This document shows positions 1 through 6,485 of a stretch of DNA of 11,410 bases, piece by piece. This DNA comes from Clostridiaceae bacterium. Its GTDB lineage: Bacteria; Bacillota; Clostridia; UBA1212; DUPL01. Each line of letters begins with the position of its first letter. Position 1 is the first letter of the stretch. The position numbers were made by a program, and so were the translations under genes. Below the pieces are notes generated by a model. The model did not search any database. It saw only the letters and a program-made list of their open reading frames with translations, and had not been told where the DNA came from. The DNA is taken from the NCBI GenBank assembly GCA_012522035.1, contig JAAYLF010000081.1:1-11410 (forward strand), given 5' to 3'.

Positions 1-2085
1 TCCTCTTGAGAGTTTTCCCTTCTCATTAACTTCGTTAACAAAAGTCATCATTTGGGCAATTGCCGTATTGTATTTCATGCTCTCATAGTCTTCGGAAACC
101 TTCTTGATGGTTGTGTGTACCAAATATCTGTGGTCTTCTGACACGTCTTCTTCATCAGTAACCAGTTCCTGAAGTTTCCATACCCTTTCAATAAATCTGT
201 AACAGCCTTTAACACCCTGTTCGGACCATGGGGTGGTCTGGTCAAAAGCTCCCATGAACATTTCGTACAATCTAAAGGTATCCGCGCCAAACTCATCTAC
301 AACATCATCAGGATTTATGACATTGCCTCTTGACTTGGACATCTTCTGGCCATCGGCACCAAGGATCATTCCATGGGAAGTCCTCTTCTTATACGGTTCC
401 TTGCATGGAATCTCTCCAATATCATAGAGGAATCTGTGCCAGAATCTTGAGTACAGAAGGTGCAGCGTGGTATGCTCCATACCGCCATTGTACCAGTCCA
501 CAGGAAGCCAGTATGCAGCTTTCTCCTTGTCTATCATCGCCTTGTCATTGTGTGGATCGGCATATCTTATGAAGTACCATGAAGATCCTGCCCACTGGGG
601 CATTGTGTCAGTTTCCCTTTTCGCAGGTCCACTGCATTTTGGACAAGTTGTGTTCACCCACTCAGGTATATTTACAAGCGGCGACTCTCCGCTGTCACTT
701 TGCTGATAGTTTTCAATATCAGGAAGTGTTACTGGCAGCTGATCATATGGTACGGGCACATAACCGCACTTCTCACAGTGCACAATGGGTATGGGTTCTC
801 CCCAGTAGCGCTGTCTTGAGAAAACCCAGTCTCTTAGCTTGTAGTTTATTTTTTCTTTGCCCAAACCCTTTTCTTGAAGCCACTTTGTTATTGCTTCTTT
901 TGCTTCAGCAACACTCATTCCGTTAAGGAAATCGGAATTAACCATGGTACCGGTTTCGATATCAGTAAAGGCTTCCTTCTCTATGTCACCACCGGCAACA
1001 ACTTCAATGATTGGCAGACCAAACTTCTTTGCAAACTCATAGTCTCTTTCGTCATGGGCAGGCACAGCCATGATTGCTCCTGTTCCGTAAGACATGAGTA
1101 CATAGTCTGAAATCCAAACAGGTATTTCAGTGTTGTTTACCGGATTGATTGCCGTAACGCCTTTCAAGCAGACGCCAGTTTTTTCCTTGTTCAATTCGCT
1201 TCTTTCAAAATCCGACTTCTTGTTTGCCTCAATCCTGTATGCTTCAACCTCGTCAAAGTTGGTTATGTGTTCCTTCATTCTGTCCAGAATTGGATGCTCT
1301 GGCGAAACAACCATGTAGGTTGCACCAAACAAAGTATCAGGCCTGGTTGTAAATACAGTCAGTTTGTCATTAATACAGGGTATGGCAAAATCAACTTCCG
1401 CACCTTTGCTCTTGCCAATCCAGTTTCTCTGCTGTGTTTTGACTTTCTCTATATAATCAACTTCATCAAGACCTTCAAGAAGCTTCTCTGCATACTCTGT
1501 TATCTTAAGCATCCACTGGCTTTTAACTTTACGTACAACTTCGCCATCACAACGCTCGCATCTTCCTCCCACAACCTCTTCGTTTGCAAGACCAACCTTG
1601 CAGGATACACAGAAGTTTATGGGCACTTCCGCCTTGTATGCAAGACCATGCTCATACAGTTTCAAAAAGATCCACTGGGTCCATTTGTAATATGCAGGAT
1701 CCGTTGTGTTTATCTCCCTTGACCAATCAAAGGAGAATCCAAGCCTCTTGAGCTGCTCTCTGAATCTATTTACATTTCTCTCAGTTACTACTGCAGGATG
1801 AATCTTGTTCTTAATAGCGTAGTTCTCTGTTGGAAGTCCAAAAGCATCCCATCCTATTGGGAACAGTACATTATATCCTTCCATTCTTCTCTTTCTTGAA
1901 ATAATATCCATTGCAGTATTGGACCTTGGGTGACCAACATGAAGTCCGTCTCCCGAAGGATATGGAAACTCTATTAGTGCATAAAACTTTGGTTTTGTCG
2001 TATCATCTTTTGCTTCAAATGCTTTGTTCTTTTCCCAAATTTCCTGCCATTTTGATTCTATTTTAGCCGGATCATATTTTGTCAT
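1..2085 (-). CDS. leuS: Leucyl-tRNA synthetase, 3' end cut off by the window
   Basis: Cytoplasmic class I aminoacyl-tRNA synthetase that charges tRNA-Leu with leucine. The first 695 codons are visible. The family is usually about 805 to 825 residues, so roughly the last 110 to 130 residues (end of the anticodon-binding and C-terminal domains) lie beyond the left edge. Visible marks are the N-terminal start MTKYDPAKIESKWQ, the class I signature as PSGDGLHVGHP (HIGH variant, near 1920-1955), the CP1 editing-domain motif TTRPDTLFG (near 1330), a CxxC...CxxC zinc-type insert, and KMSKS within GADGQKMSKSRGN (near 325-360). All motifs checked lie in one frame, so I see no frameshift. The ATG at 2083-2085 follows a strong AGGAGGT site. 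The gene is monocistronic at its 5' end, with its own promoter just downstream of the rhaA terminator. Identification is very secure. Confidence 0.98.
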   Translation of the reverse strand, partial: MTKYDPAKIESKWQEIWEKNKAFEAKDDTTKPKFYALIEFPYPSGDGLHVGHPRSNTAMDIISRKRRMEGYNVLFPIGWDAFGLPTENYAIKNKIHPAVVTERNVNRFREQLKRLGFSFDWSREINTTDPAYYKWTQWIFLKLYEHGLAYKAEVPINFCVSCKVGLANEEVVGGRCERCDGEVVRKVKSQWMLKITEYAEKLLEGLDEVDYIEKVKTQQRNWIGKSKGAEVDFAIPCINDKLTVFTTRPDTLFGATYMVVSPEHPILDRMKEHITNFDEVEAYRIEANKKSDFERSELNKEKTGVCLKGVTAINPVNNTEIPVWISDYVLMSYGTGAIMAVPAHDERDYEFAKKFGLPIIEVVAGGDIEKEAFTDIETGTMVNSDFLNGMSVAEAKEAITKWLQEKGLGKEKINYKLRDWVFSRQRYWGEPIPIVHCEKCGYVPVPYDQLPVTLPDIENYQQSDSGESPLVNIPEWVNTTCPKCSGPAKRETDTMPQWAGSSWYFIRYADPHNDKAMIDKEKAAYWLPVDWYNGGMEHTTLHLLYSRFWHRFLYDIGEIPCKEPYKKRTSHGMILGADGQKMSKSRGNVINPDDVVDEFGADTFRLYEMFMGAFDQTTPWSEQGVKGCYRFIERVWKLQELVTDEEDVSEDHRYLVHTTIKKVSEDYESMKYNTAIAQMMTFVNEVNEKGKLSRG

Positions 2086-2105
2086 GCAAAGACCTCCTAA
2101 ATATT

Positions 2106-2117
2106 GTATACGTATAC
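2106..2117. promoter_or_regulatory. 12-bp palindrome at the leuS transcription start
   Basis: GTATACGTATAC is a perfect palindrome lying directly at the predicted start site of the leuS promoter and ahead of its ribosome binding site (2092-2098). Its position fits a repressor operator or a 5'-end RNA hairpin. I cannot assign a regulator, and alternating TA-rich palindromes of this length also occur by chance. Confidence 0.4.
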
Positions 2118-2123
2118 TCGTTA

Positions 2124-2152
2124 ATTATATCACATACTTTTCGCCTAATCAA
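2124..2152 (-). promoter_or_regulatory. Predicted sigma-A promoter of leuS
   Basis: On the minus strand TTGATT (2147-2152) and a perfect TATAAT (2124-2129) are separated by 17 bases. The TGA just before the -10 gives an extended -10 (TGnTATAAT). The transcription start should fall near 2117, leaving a leader of only about 30 nucleotides before the leuS ATG. Confidence 0.8.
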
Positions 2153-2162
2153 ACAGTAGATT

Positions 2163-2202
2163 ACAATAAAAAAAGGCTGTGGTTCTGCAACCACAGCCTT
2201 TT
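2163..2202 (-). terminator. Intrinsic terminator of rhaA
   Basis: A perfect 14-bp stem (2171-2184 with 2189-2202) with a 4-base loop is followed on the minus strand by seven T residues and then ATTG. It sits 19 bases past the rhaA stop codon and separates rhaA from leuS. The A-run and T-run at the two stem ends could also let it work on the plus strand. Confidence 0.93.
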
Positions 2203-2220
2203 ACATATATTCATCAATTA

Positions 2221-3474
2221 CTATCTCTTCAACAATACTTCCTGCTCATACTTCTTAACTTCTTCAAGCCACTTGTCTCCAACAGGAACACCGTTGATTT
2301 CGCAGAAGTAATCCCAAACAGCACCAAAGGGCATTGTCTTAAGCTCTTCAAGAAGAGCAAGTCTGGATGTGAAATCAAACTCAGTTTCGAGTTTCTTGAG
2401 TTCCTCTGTGGGCTCAAGCAGAGCAAGCAAGAGAGCCTTCTGCATGTTCCTCATACCAATTACCCATGCTGCGATTCTGTTAATGCTTGCATCAAAGAAG
2501 TCAAGACCAATAAATGTTCTGTCAAGGAAGTCATTCCTTACAAGCTCCTCTGCAATATTTTTAAGCTCGTCATTAAGTACTATAACGTGGTCGCTGTCCC
2601 ATCTTACCGGACGGCTTACATGGAGCAAAACTTCGTCTACAAAGCAGAACACAGCTGACAGCTTGTCAGATATTACTTCTGTTGGGTGGAAGTGACCTGC
2701 ATCAAGACACAGGAGCTTGTTTCTTGTAGCGGCATATCCCATGTAGAATTCATTGGAGCCTACTGTATAACTCTCAGCACCAATACCAAAAAGCTTGCTT
2801 TCTACCGCATCACGAACATACTCTTTTGGAAGATCATCGCTGAATACCTCATCCAAAGCTTCCATCAAGCGTTTTCTTGGAGCATACTTGTCAACAGTTA
2901 TGTCCTTCATTCCATCAGGGAACCAGTAGTTGACAACGCTTGGAGTTCCAAGCTCTTTTCCGAAGTAAGCACCAATGGCTCTTGCAGCCTTGCAGTGGCG
3001 AATCCAGAAATCTCTAACTTCCTTATTTGGATGGCTTATGGTAAGGCCGTCATCTGACAATGGATGGGAGAAACATGTAGGATTGAAATCAAGTCCTATA
3101 CCAAGTTTCTTTGCCCACTGAACCCATTTCTCAAAATGCTTGGGCTCGATTTTGTCTCTTTCTACAACTGTTTCAAAATCGCCGTATATGGCGTGCAAGT
3201 TAACTCTATGTTTTCCTGGAATTAATGAAAAAGCTTTTTCTATGTCTGCTCTCAACTCGTCAGCAGTCCTTGCCTTGCCCGGATAGTTGCCAGTAGCCTG
3301 GATGCCTCCTGAAAGTCCTGCTTCGGGATTTTCAAATCCGCCTACGTCGTCTCCCTGCCAGCAATGCATTGAGATGGGTATTTCCTTGAGTTTGGCAATG
3401 GCTTTATCTGTGTCAATGCCAATCTCCGCATACCTTTTCTTTGCAATTTCATAGCTTTCCTTTACATAACTCAT
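2221..3474 (-). CDS. rhaA: L-rhamnose isomerase
   Basis: Cytoplasmic isomerase converting L-rhamnose to L-rhamnulose, the first step of rhamnose catabolism; it is a metal-dependent TIM barrel. The product has 417 residues, close to the 419 of E. coli RhaA. Recognisable conserved blocks are the N-terminal SMHCWQGDDVGGFE (35-48), NPTCFSHPLSDDGLTISHP (131-149), LDAGHFHPTE (257-266), RPVRWDSDH (288-296) and GLDFFDASINR (323-333), which hold the metal and substrate residues of the family. The ATG at 3472-3474 follows GAGAGGAG at suitable spacing. The gene stands alone: no rhamnulokinase, aldolase or transporter gene is next to it, and a strong terminator follows. It is divergent from an ASRT-family gene, with which it shares a 115-bp control region. 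Such isomerases can accept other sugars, so the in vivo substrate could be broader. Confidence 0.96.
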   Translation of the reverse strand: MSYVKESYEIAKKRYAEIGIDTDKAIAKLKEIPISMHCWQGDDVGGFENPEAGLSGGIQATGNYPGKARTADELRADIEKAFSLIPGKHRVNLHAIYGDFETVVERDKIEPKHFEKWVQWAKKLGIGLDFNPTCFSHPLSDDGLTISHPNKEVRDFWIRHCKAARAIGAYFGKELGTPSVVNYWFPDGMKDITVDKYAPRKRLMEALDEVFSDDLPKEYVRDAVESKLFGIGAESYTVGSNEFYMGYAATRNKLLCLDAGHFHPTEVISDKLSAVFCFVDEVLLHVSRPVRWDSDHVIVLNDELKNIAEELVRNDFLDRTFIGLDFFDASINRIAAWVIGMRNMQKALLLALLEPTEELKKLETEFDFTSRLALLEELKTMPFGAVWDYFCEINGVPVGDKWLEEVKKYEQEVLLKR

Positions 3475-3520
3475 CTGCTTAATTCTCCTCTCAATATGTT
3501 TTAGCGCACAGAATTTTGCT

Positions 3521-3549
3521 TTGACATTCTGCTTATATTAGTTTACTAT
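3521..3549 (+). promoter_or_regulatory. Predicted promoter of the ASRT-family gene
   Basis: A perfect TTGACA (3521-3526) is followed after 17 bases by TACTAT (3544-3549), which matches the -10 consensus at 4 of 6 positions. The start site would be near 3556, in the middle of the large inverted repeat, and the gene's GGGAGG ribosome binding site follows at 3578-3583. Confidence 0.6.
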
Positions 3550-3572
3550 ATATTATGAAATATGTAAACTAA
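3538..3572. promoter_or_regulatory. 35-bp inverted repeat, candidate shared operator for rhaA and the ASRT gene
   Basis: Nine-base arms TTAGTTTAC (3538-3546) and GTAAACTAA (3564-3572) are perfect inverted copies around a 17-base AT-rich centre. They cover the -10 and start site of the rightward promoter and both boxes of the proposed rhaA promoter. A dimeric regulator bound here could repress both directions. The regulator is unknown; the winged-helix gene at 3981-4511 is one candidate. Confidence 0.55.
3540..3568 (-). promoter_or_regulatory. Possible rhaA promoter overlapping the inverted repeat
   Basis: On the minus strand TTTACA (3563-3568) and TAAACT (3540-3545) are 17 bases apart. Both are imperfect boxes, and both lie in the arms of the inverted repeat at 3538-3572. 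The -10 overlaps that of the divergent promoter, so polymerase binding in the two directions should be mutually exclusive. The call is tentative because the region is very AT-rich. Confidence 0.4.
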
Positions 3573-3589
3573 ATTTTGGGAGGTTTGCT

Positions 3590-3961
3590 ATGAGTAACGA
3601 GGCATATGGAAAGCGCGTATGGCTGATTCCGGATGGATACTACCCCGAGGTCAGCAAAGGTGATGTTTATGTAAGCCATGAGGCTGTTTGTGTACTTAAT
3701 GTAGGCAATGAAGATGCAAATATTGATATTACCCTCTACTTTGAAGATCGTGATCCCATGACAGGTTTCAAGGCAGTCTGCAAGGCTCAAAGAACCAATC
3801 ACATAAGGATGGATAAGATTGTAAGTGAAAGCGGAGAGAAGGTTCCAAGAGGAGTTCCTTACGCAATGATGGTAGTTAGCGATGTCCCCATTGTGGTACA
3901 ATACAGCAGACTTGACACATCCCAGGCTGAAATGGGCTTCATGGGACTGATAGCATATTAA
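3590..3961 (+). CDS. Anabaena sensory rhodopsin transducer (ASRT) family protein
   Basis: The product is a small soluble protein of 123 residues, the usual length of the family (about 125 in Anabaena ASRT). Similarity to ASRT runs end to end: an N-terminal WLIPDGYYP block, YVSHEAVCVLNVGNEDA (about 25-43), the strand ITLYFEDRDP, the RTNHIRMD block, and the C-terminal PIVVQYSRLDTSQAEMG (about 101-117). The Anabaena protein partners a photosensory rhodopsin, but most relatives occur without rhodopsins and have been proposed from fold and gene context to bind small molecules such as sugars. No rhodopsin gene is visible here. The gene is divergent from rhaA and is followed 19 bases later by a winged-helix gene, which fits a sugar-sensing role. 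The ATG at 3590 follows GGGAGG at good spacing. The family call is strong; the ligand is inference. Confidence 0.9.
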   Translation: MSNEAYGKRVWLIPDGYYPEVSKGDVYVSHEAVCVLNVGNEDANIDITLYFEDRDPMTGFKAVCKAQRTNHIRMDKIVSESGEKVPRGVPYAMMVVSDVPIVVQYSRLDTSQAEMGFMGLIAY

Positions 3962-3980
3962 GGACGGAAAGGGCTTGGGT

Positions 3981-4511
3981 ATGTTCGAAAATATTGAACA
4001 GCAAACAGAAAATAAAATCATACTGCTATTCATATTAGCGAAATTCGGTTCGCCCATTACAGGAATGTATTTAACCGACCTGGTTTTAAAGCCAGGTCTG
4101 ATGAATTATTTCTCCTGTCAAATGGCGCTAATTGATCTTGTTGAAAACGACTTGGTTGATACAACACCCGACAGCGATGGAATTCCCATGTATGAAATAA
4201 ATGACAAAGGAAGGGAAATCTTGGACTCATTAAAAAACATAGTCCCTCCCGGTATCCTGTCCAGATACGAAGAATGCATTGAAAAAGAAAAAGATGACAT
4301 TAAAAGACAACTTGAAGTAAACGCATCTTTTTTCCAGGATGCGTCCGGAGATTATTATGTGCGATGTTTTGTGCGCAATCAGGGAACATATATTATTGAC
4401 ATAAAGGTCCCTGTTGCAAACAAGAAGGAAGCCGACCTCATCTGCAGGAATTGGCATCAAAACACCGCAAATATATACACTAAAATACTAAAAGTTATGC
4501 ATGATGGATGA
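3981..4511 (+). CDS. DUF4364-type winged-helix protein, probable transcriptional regulator
   Basis: The product has 176 residues and resembles the DUF4364 proteins common in Clostridia. The N-terminal half looks like a winged helix-turn-helix: TENKIILLFILAKF (about 8-21), a second helix with MYLTDLVLKPGLMNYFSCQMALIDL (about 30-54), then a wing-like stretch ending in YEINDKGREIL (about 71-81), as in PadR/MarR-like folds. The C-terminal half (about 110-170) is a mixed alpha/beta domain of unknown function beginning after an acidic helix rich in K and E. I chose the ATG at 3981, since the family normally begins just ahead of the ENK helix; a TTG two codons upstream is possible. The ribosome binding site is weak, suggesting coupling to the ASRT gene ending 19 bases before. 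DNA binding is inferred from the fold, and the target is unknown. Confidence 0.8.
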   Translation: MFENIEQQTENKIILLFILAKFGSPITGMYLTDLVLKPGLMNYFSCQMALIDLVENDLVDTTPDSDGIPMYEINDKGREILDSLKNIVPPGILSRYEECIEKEKDDIKRQLEVNASFFQDASGDYYVRCFVRNQGTYIIDIKVPVANKKEADLICRNWHQNTANIYTKILKVMHDG

Positions 4512-4515
4512 CAAA

Positions 4516-4707
4516 TCAGACTACATCGTATTTTCTTGATTTTCTGCGGTGACCCTCATATTCTGGAGCACCTTTTTTCCACCTTCCTGACCTGCTCTTT
4601 TCAACTACGAGATTCTTGCTTTCATCACTTACTACGAATTCATCCTTCATTAGACAATAGTAGGTTAACTTACCTTGTTTGCAATTGCCACAACCATAGC
4701 ATTCCAT
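4516..4707 (-). CDS. Small four-cysteine basic protein, function unknown
   Basis: The product is 63 residues if translation starts at the ATG at 4705-4707. Cysteines fall at 3, 6, 9 and 18 (CxxCxxC then 8 residues and C), a spacing that could hold zinc or an iron-sulfur centre. The second half is basic (KSRSGRWKKGAPEYEGHRRKSRKY), which could suit nucleic-acid binding. It resembles small uncharacterised proteins I associate with Clostridia, but I cannot name a family. The stop lies four bases from the stop of the convergent DUF4364-type gene. The only good GGAGG (4723-4727) is 15 bases from the ATG, longer than usual, and lies in a terminator-like hairpin. A TTG at 4732-4734 would extend the frame by nine residues, but it lacks a ribosome binding site and lies in the hairpin loop. 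Existence as a gene is likely but not certain. Confidence 0.6.
   Translation of the reverse strand: MECYGCGNCKQGKLTYYCLMKDEFVVSDESKNLVVEKSRSGRWKKGAPEYEGHRRKSRKYDVV
4548..4578 (+). terminator. Possible terminator of the ASRT/DUF4364 operon
   Basis: GGTG (4548-4551) pairs with CACC (4569-4572), with a further CC/GG pair inside, and six T residues follow (4573-4578). It lies about 37 bases past the DUF4364-type stop codon, inside the antisense strand of the small cysteine gene. The stem is short and imperfect, so the call is tentative. Confidence 0.35.
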
Positions 4708-4713
4708 AAAGCT

Positions 4714-4748
4714 AAAAAAAATCCTCCATTTCAATTTAATGATGGAGG
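4714..4748 (-). terminator. Terminator hairpin after obgE that also holds the ribosome binding site of the next small gene
   Basis: CCTCCAT (4723-4729) and ATGGAGG (4742-4748) form a perfect 7-bp stem with a 12-base loop. On the minus strand this is followed by one A and then eight T residues, the form of an intrinsic terminator 71 bases after the obgE stop. The 3' arm in minus-strand RNA contains GGAGG, the best ribosome binding site for the gene starting at 4707, so the hairpin would mask it in read-through transcripts. Confidence 0.7.
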
Positions 4749-4749
4749 T

Positions 4750-4778
4750 ATTTTAATATATTGCATTTTAAAAATCAA
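4750..4778 (-). promoter_or_regulatory. Predicted promoter of the small cysteine-rich gene
   Basis: On the minus strand TTGATT (4773-4778) and TAAAAT (4750-4755) are exactly 17 bases apart, each one or two bases from consensus. The start site would fall at about 4741-4745, inside the 5' arm of the terminator hairpin. RNA begun here would lack most of that arm and would leave the GGAGG unpaired. Confidence 0.5.
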
Positions 4779-4818
4779 TAGTCTTTTTAAAGAAATATTA
4801 ATTTAATATTAAGGAAAA

Positions 4819-6135
4819 TTATTCTATATATTCAAACTCAATTTCACCCAGTTTGACAGTATCACCTTCATTTATTCCCATATCCCTAAGTTCATCTATA
4901 ACTCCCTTTTTTCTCAAAGAATTCTGAAAATACGCCATGGATTCGTAGTCGTTGAAATTTATACCTCTTAGCAGGTTGTCAACAAAACTTCCTTCCACCA
5001 CGTATTTGCCTTCCTCATCCACATGTATGGTAAACTCATCCTCTTCCTCCACGGCCTTGTGAATGACAATTTCCTCATCAAAAGACACAAGAGGAATCTT
5101 AGGAAGCTTTTCAAGAAGTGAACCGGCATACATTACAAGCTCGCGTGTACCAATCTGCTTCAATGCAGATATTTCAAATATTCTGAAGGCACCCATCTCA
5201 ACCTGTGAAATTCTGTCGTTTTCCTCTATCCATTTATCAAGTTTCTCCCTGAAAACTACAAGATTCTCATCGCTGCCTGCCACATCCATTTTGTTTGCAG
5301 CAATGATTTGCGGCCTTTTTGCCAGTTCCTCATTGTACTTCTCAAGTTCATTGTTAATCATAAGGAAATCTTCAAAAGGATCCCTGCCTTCTGTTCCAGC
5401 CATGTCAATTACATGGAGGATAAGTCTTGTACGTTCTATGTGCCTCAGGAACTGATGACCAAGCCCCACACCTTCAGAAGCACCTTCTATCAGACCGGGA
5501 ATATCAGCTATGACATAGCTTGTATCGTCATACGTGACTACACCAAGAATAGGATTGATTGTTGTAAAATGATAATTTGCAATCTCCGGCTTTGCTTCCG
5601 TAGTAGCTGCCAACAGTGTGGACTTGCCTACATTCGGCCATCCGACAAGGCCTACATCCGCTAGAAGCTTAAGCTCCAGAACTACTTCAAGTTCCACACC
5701 CTTCTCTCCTGCTTTTGCAAAGTTCGGCACCTGCCTTGTAGATGTGGCATAGTTCATGTTGCCTCTGCCGCCTTTTCCGCCTTTTAAAACAACAACTTCA
5801 TCATCAGGAGACACCATGTCTGCCAGAACCCTGTTGGTCTGACTGTCATAAACAATAGTGCCAAGAGGAACCTTGATTACAATGTCTTCTCCTCTTTTTC
5901 CCGTTCTTTTGTTCGGTCCGCCATTTTGTCCATTACCTGCCTTGTATTTTCTTTTATATCTGAAATTGGCAAGAGTTGATGCTCCTTCGTCAACCTTGAA
6001 AATGACATTTCCTCCGTCCCCGCCATTTCCGCCATCAGGACCTCCTGCAGGCACGTATTTCTCCCTTCTGAAGGAAACAATACCGTCTCCGCCATCTCCT
6101 GATTTGATTGTAATTTGGGCTTTATCTATAAACAT
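4819..6135 (-). CDS. obgE: Obg-family GTPase
   Basis: Essential ribosome-associated GTPase linked to 50S subunit assembly and stress responses. The 438 residues show all three family domains. The glycine-rich Obg domain is at about 1-158 (GDGGDGIVSFRREKYVPAGGPDGG and the GGKGGRGN block). The G domain has G1 GWPNVGKS (165-172), the switch I HFTT (189-192), G3 DIPG (211-214), G4 NKMD (281-284) and G5 ISA (322-324). The C-terminal OCT domain covers about 360-430. The ATG at 6133-6135 follows GGAGGAAA at ideal spacing. It is the last gene of rplU-prp-rpmA-obgE, separated from rpmA by a 67-base gap with a hairpin that may lower its expression relative to the ribosomal proteins. Length and motifs are normal, and nothing is missing. 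Confidence 0.98.
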   Translation of the reverse strand: MFIDKAQITIKSGDGGDGIVSFRREKYVPAGGPDGGNGGDGGNVIFKVDEGASTLANFRYKRKYKAGNGQNGGPNKRTGKRGEDIVIKVPLGTIVYDSQTNRVLADMVSPDDEVVVLKGGKGGRGNMNYATSTRQVPNFAKAGEKGVELEVVLELKLLADVGLVGWPNVGKSTLLAATTEAKPEIANYHFTTINPILGVVTYDDTSYVIADIPGLIEGASEGVGLGHQFLRHIERTRLILHVIDMAGTEGRDPFEDFLMINNELEKYNEELAKRPQIIAANKMDVAGSDENLVVFREKLDKWIEENDRISQVEMGAFRIFEISALKQIGTRELVMYAGSLLEKLPKIPLVSFDEEIVIHKAVEEEDEFTIHVDEEGKYVVEGSFVDNLLRGINFNDYESMAYFQNSLRKKGVIDELRDMGINEGDTVKLGEIEFEYIE

Positions 6136-6153
6136 AATTATTTCCTCCTACAT

Positions 6154-6178
6154 AAAAAGCCCGGTAAAACCGGACTTT
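6154..6178 (-). terminator. Hairpin between rpmA and obgE, possible partial terminator
   Basis: On the minus strand a 9-bp stem (6156-6164 with 6170-6178, one U-G wobble) and a 5-base loop are followed by a short T-run. It ends only a few bases before the obgE ribosome binding site. It could act as a leaky terminator or RNA processing or stability element that sets obgE below rpmA. Confidence 0.5.
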
Positions 6179-6202
6179 CTTTAGCTTGAACATAACTTAT
6201 TA

Positions 6203-6481
6203 TTATTCAGCAATGATGGAAACTTGCTTCCTCTTCTTGCCAAGTCTATGAAAACTTACTCTTCCATCAACCAGTGCATAAAGCGTATGGTCCTTGCCCA
6301 TTCCAACGTTGACACCAGGATGAATTCTGGTTCCTCTCTGTCTGACAAGTATGTTTCCTGCCAAAACGAACTGTCCGTCTGCACGCTTTACACCAAGCCT
6401 CTTGGATTCGGAATCTCTTCCGTTCTTTGAGCTACCAACACCTTTTTTCTGTGCAAACAACTGTAGATTTATTCTCAACAT
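6203..6481 (-). CDS. rpmA: 50S ribosomal protein L27 with cleavable N-terminal extension
   Basis: Large-subunit ribosomal protein whose N-terminus reaches the peptidyl-transferase centre. The product is 92 residues from the ATG at 6479-6481, which follows GAGGAGG; this start gives the typical Firmicutes beginning MLRINLQLFAQKKGVG. A longer reading frame of 111 residues exists upstream but lies inside prp and is not the real start. The extension before the KKG block matches the signal cleaved after the phenylalanine (residue 9) by the protease Prp, encoded by the preceding gene. Conserved L27 marks include GSSKNGRDSESKRLGVKRADGQ and the RQRGTRIHPG block. Its ribosome binding site lies in the last codons of prp, 4 bases from the prp stop, so translation is probably coupled. 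Confidence 0.98.
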   Translation of the reverse strand: MLRINLQLFAQKKGVGSSKNGRDSESKRLGVKRADGQFVLAGNILVRQRGTRIHPGVNVGMGKDHTLYALVDGRVSFHRLGKKRKQVSIIAE

Positions 6482-6485
6482 ACGA

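Noticed and set aside
1267..1722. A 151-codon plus-strand open frame
   Set aside because: It is entirely antisense to leuS, whose conserved motifs are intact in the opposite frame. It has no ribosome binding site and no recognisable domain.
2086..2220. T-box or other riboswitch ahead of leuS
   Set aside because: The only strong stem is the 14-bp rhaA terminator, which lies upstream of the predicted leuS promoter. The leader is about 30 bases, too short for a T-box.
2179..3057. Plus-strand open frames opposite rhaA
   Set aside because: They are shadows of the conserved rhaA frame; one begins inside the terminator hairpin.
3590..3961. Photosensory rhodopsin system
   Set aside because: The ASRT family name derives from a rhodopsin partner, but no rhodopsin-like seven-helix protein is encoded in the window and most family members lack one.
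4794..4810. Odd palindrome AATATTAA-T-TTAATATT after obgE
   Set aside because: It is composed only of A and T in a very AT-rich stretch, with no T-run after a stable stem, so chance is likely. I do not call it a terminator or operator.
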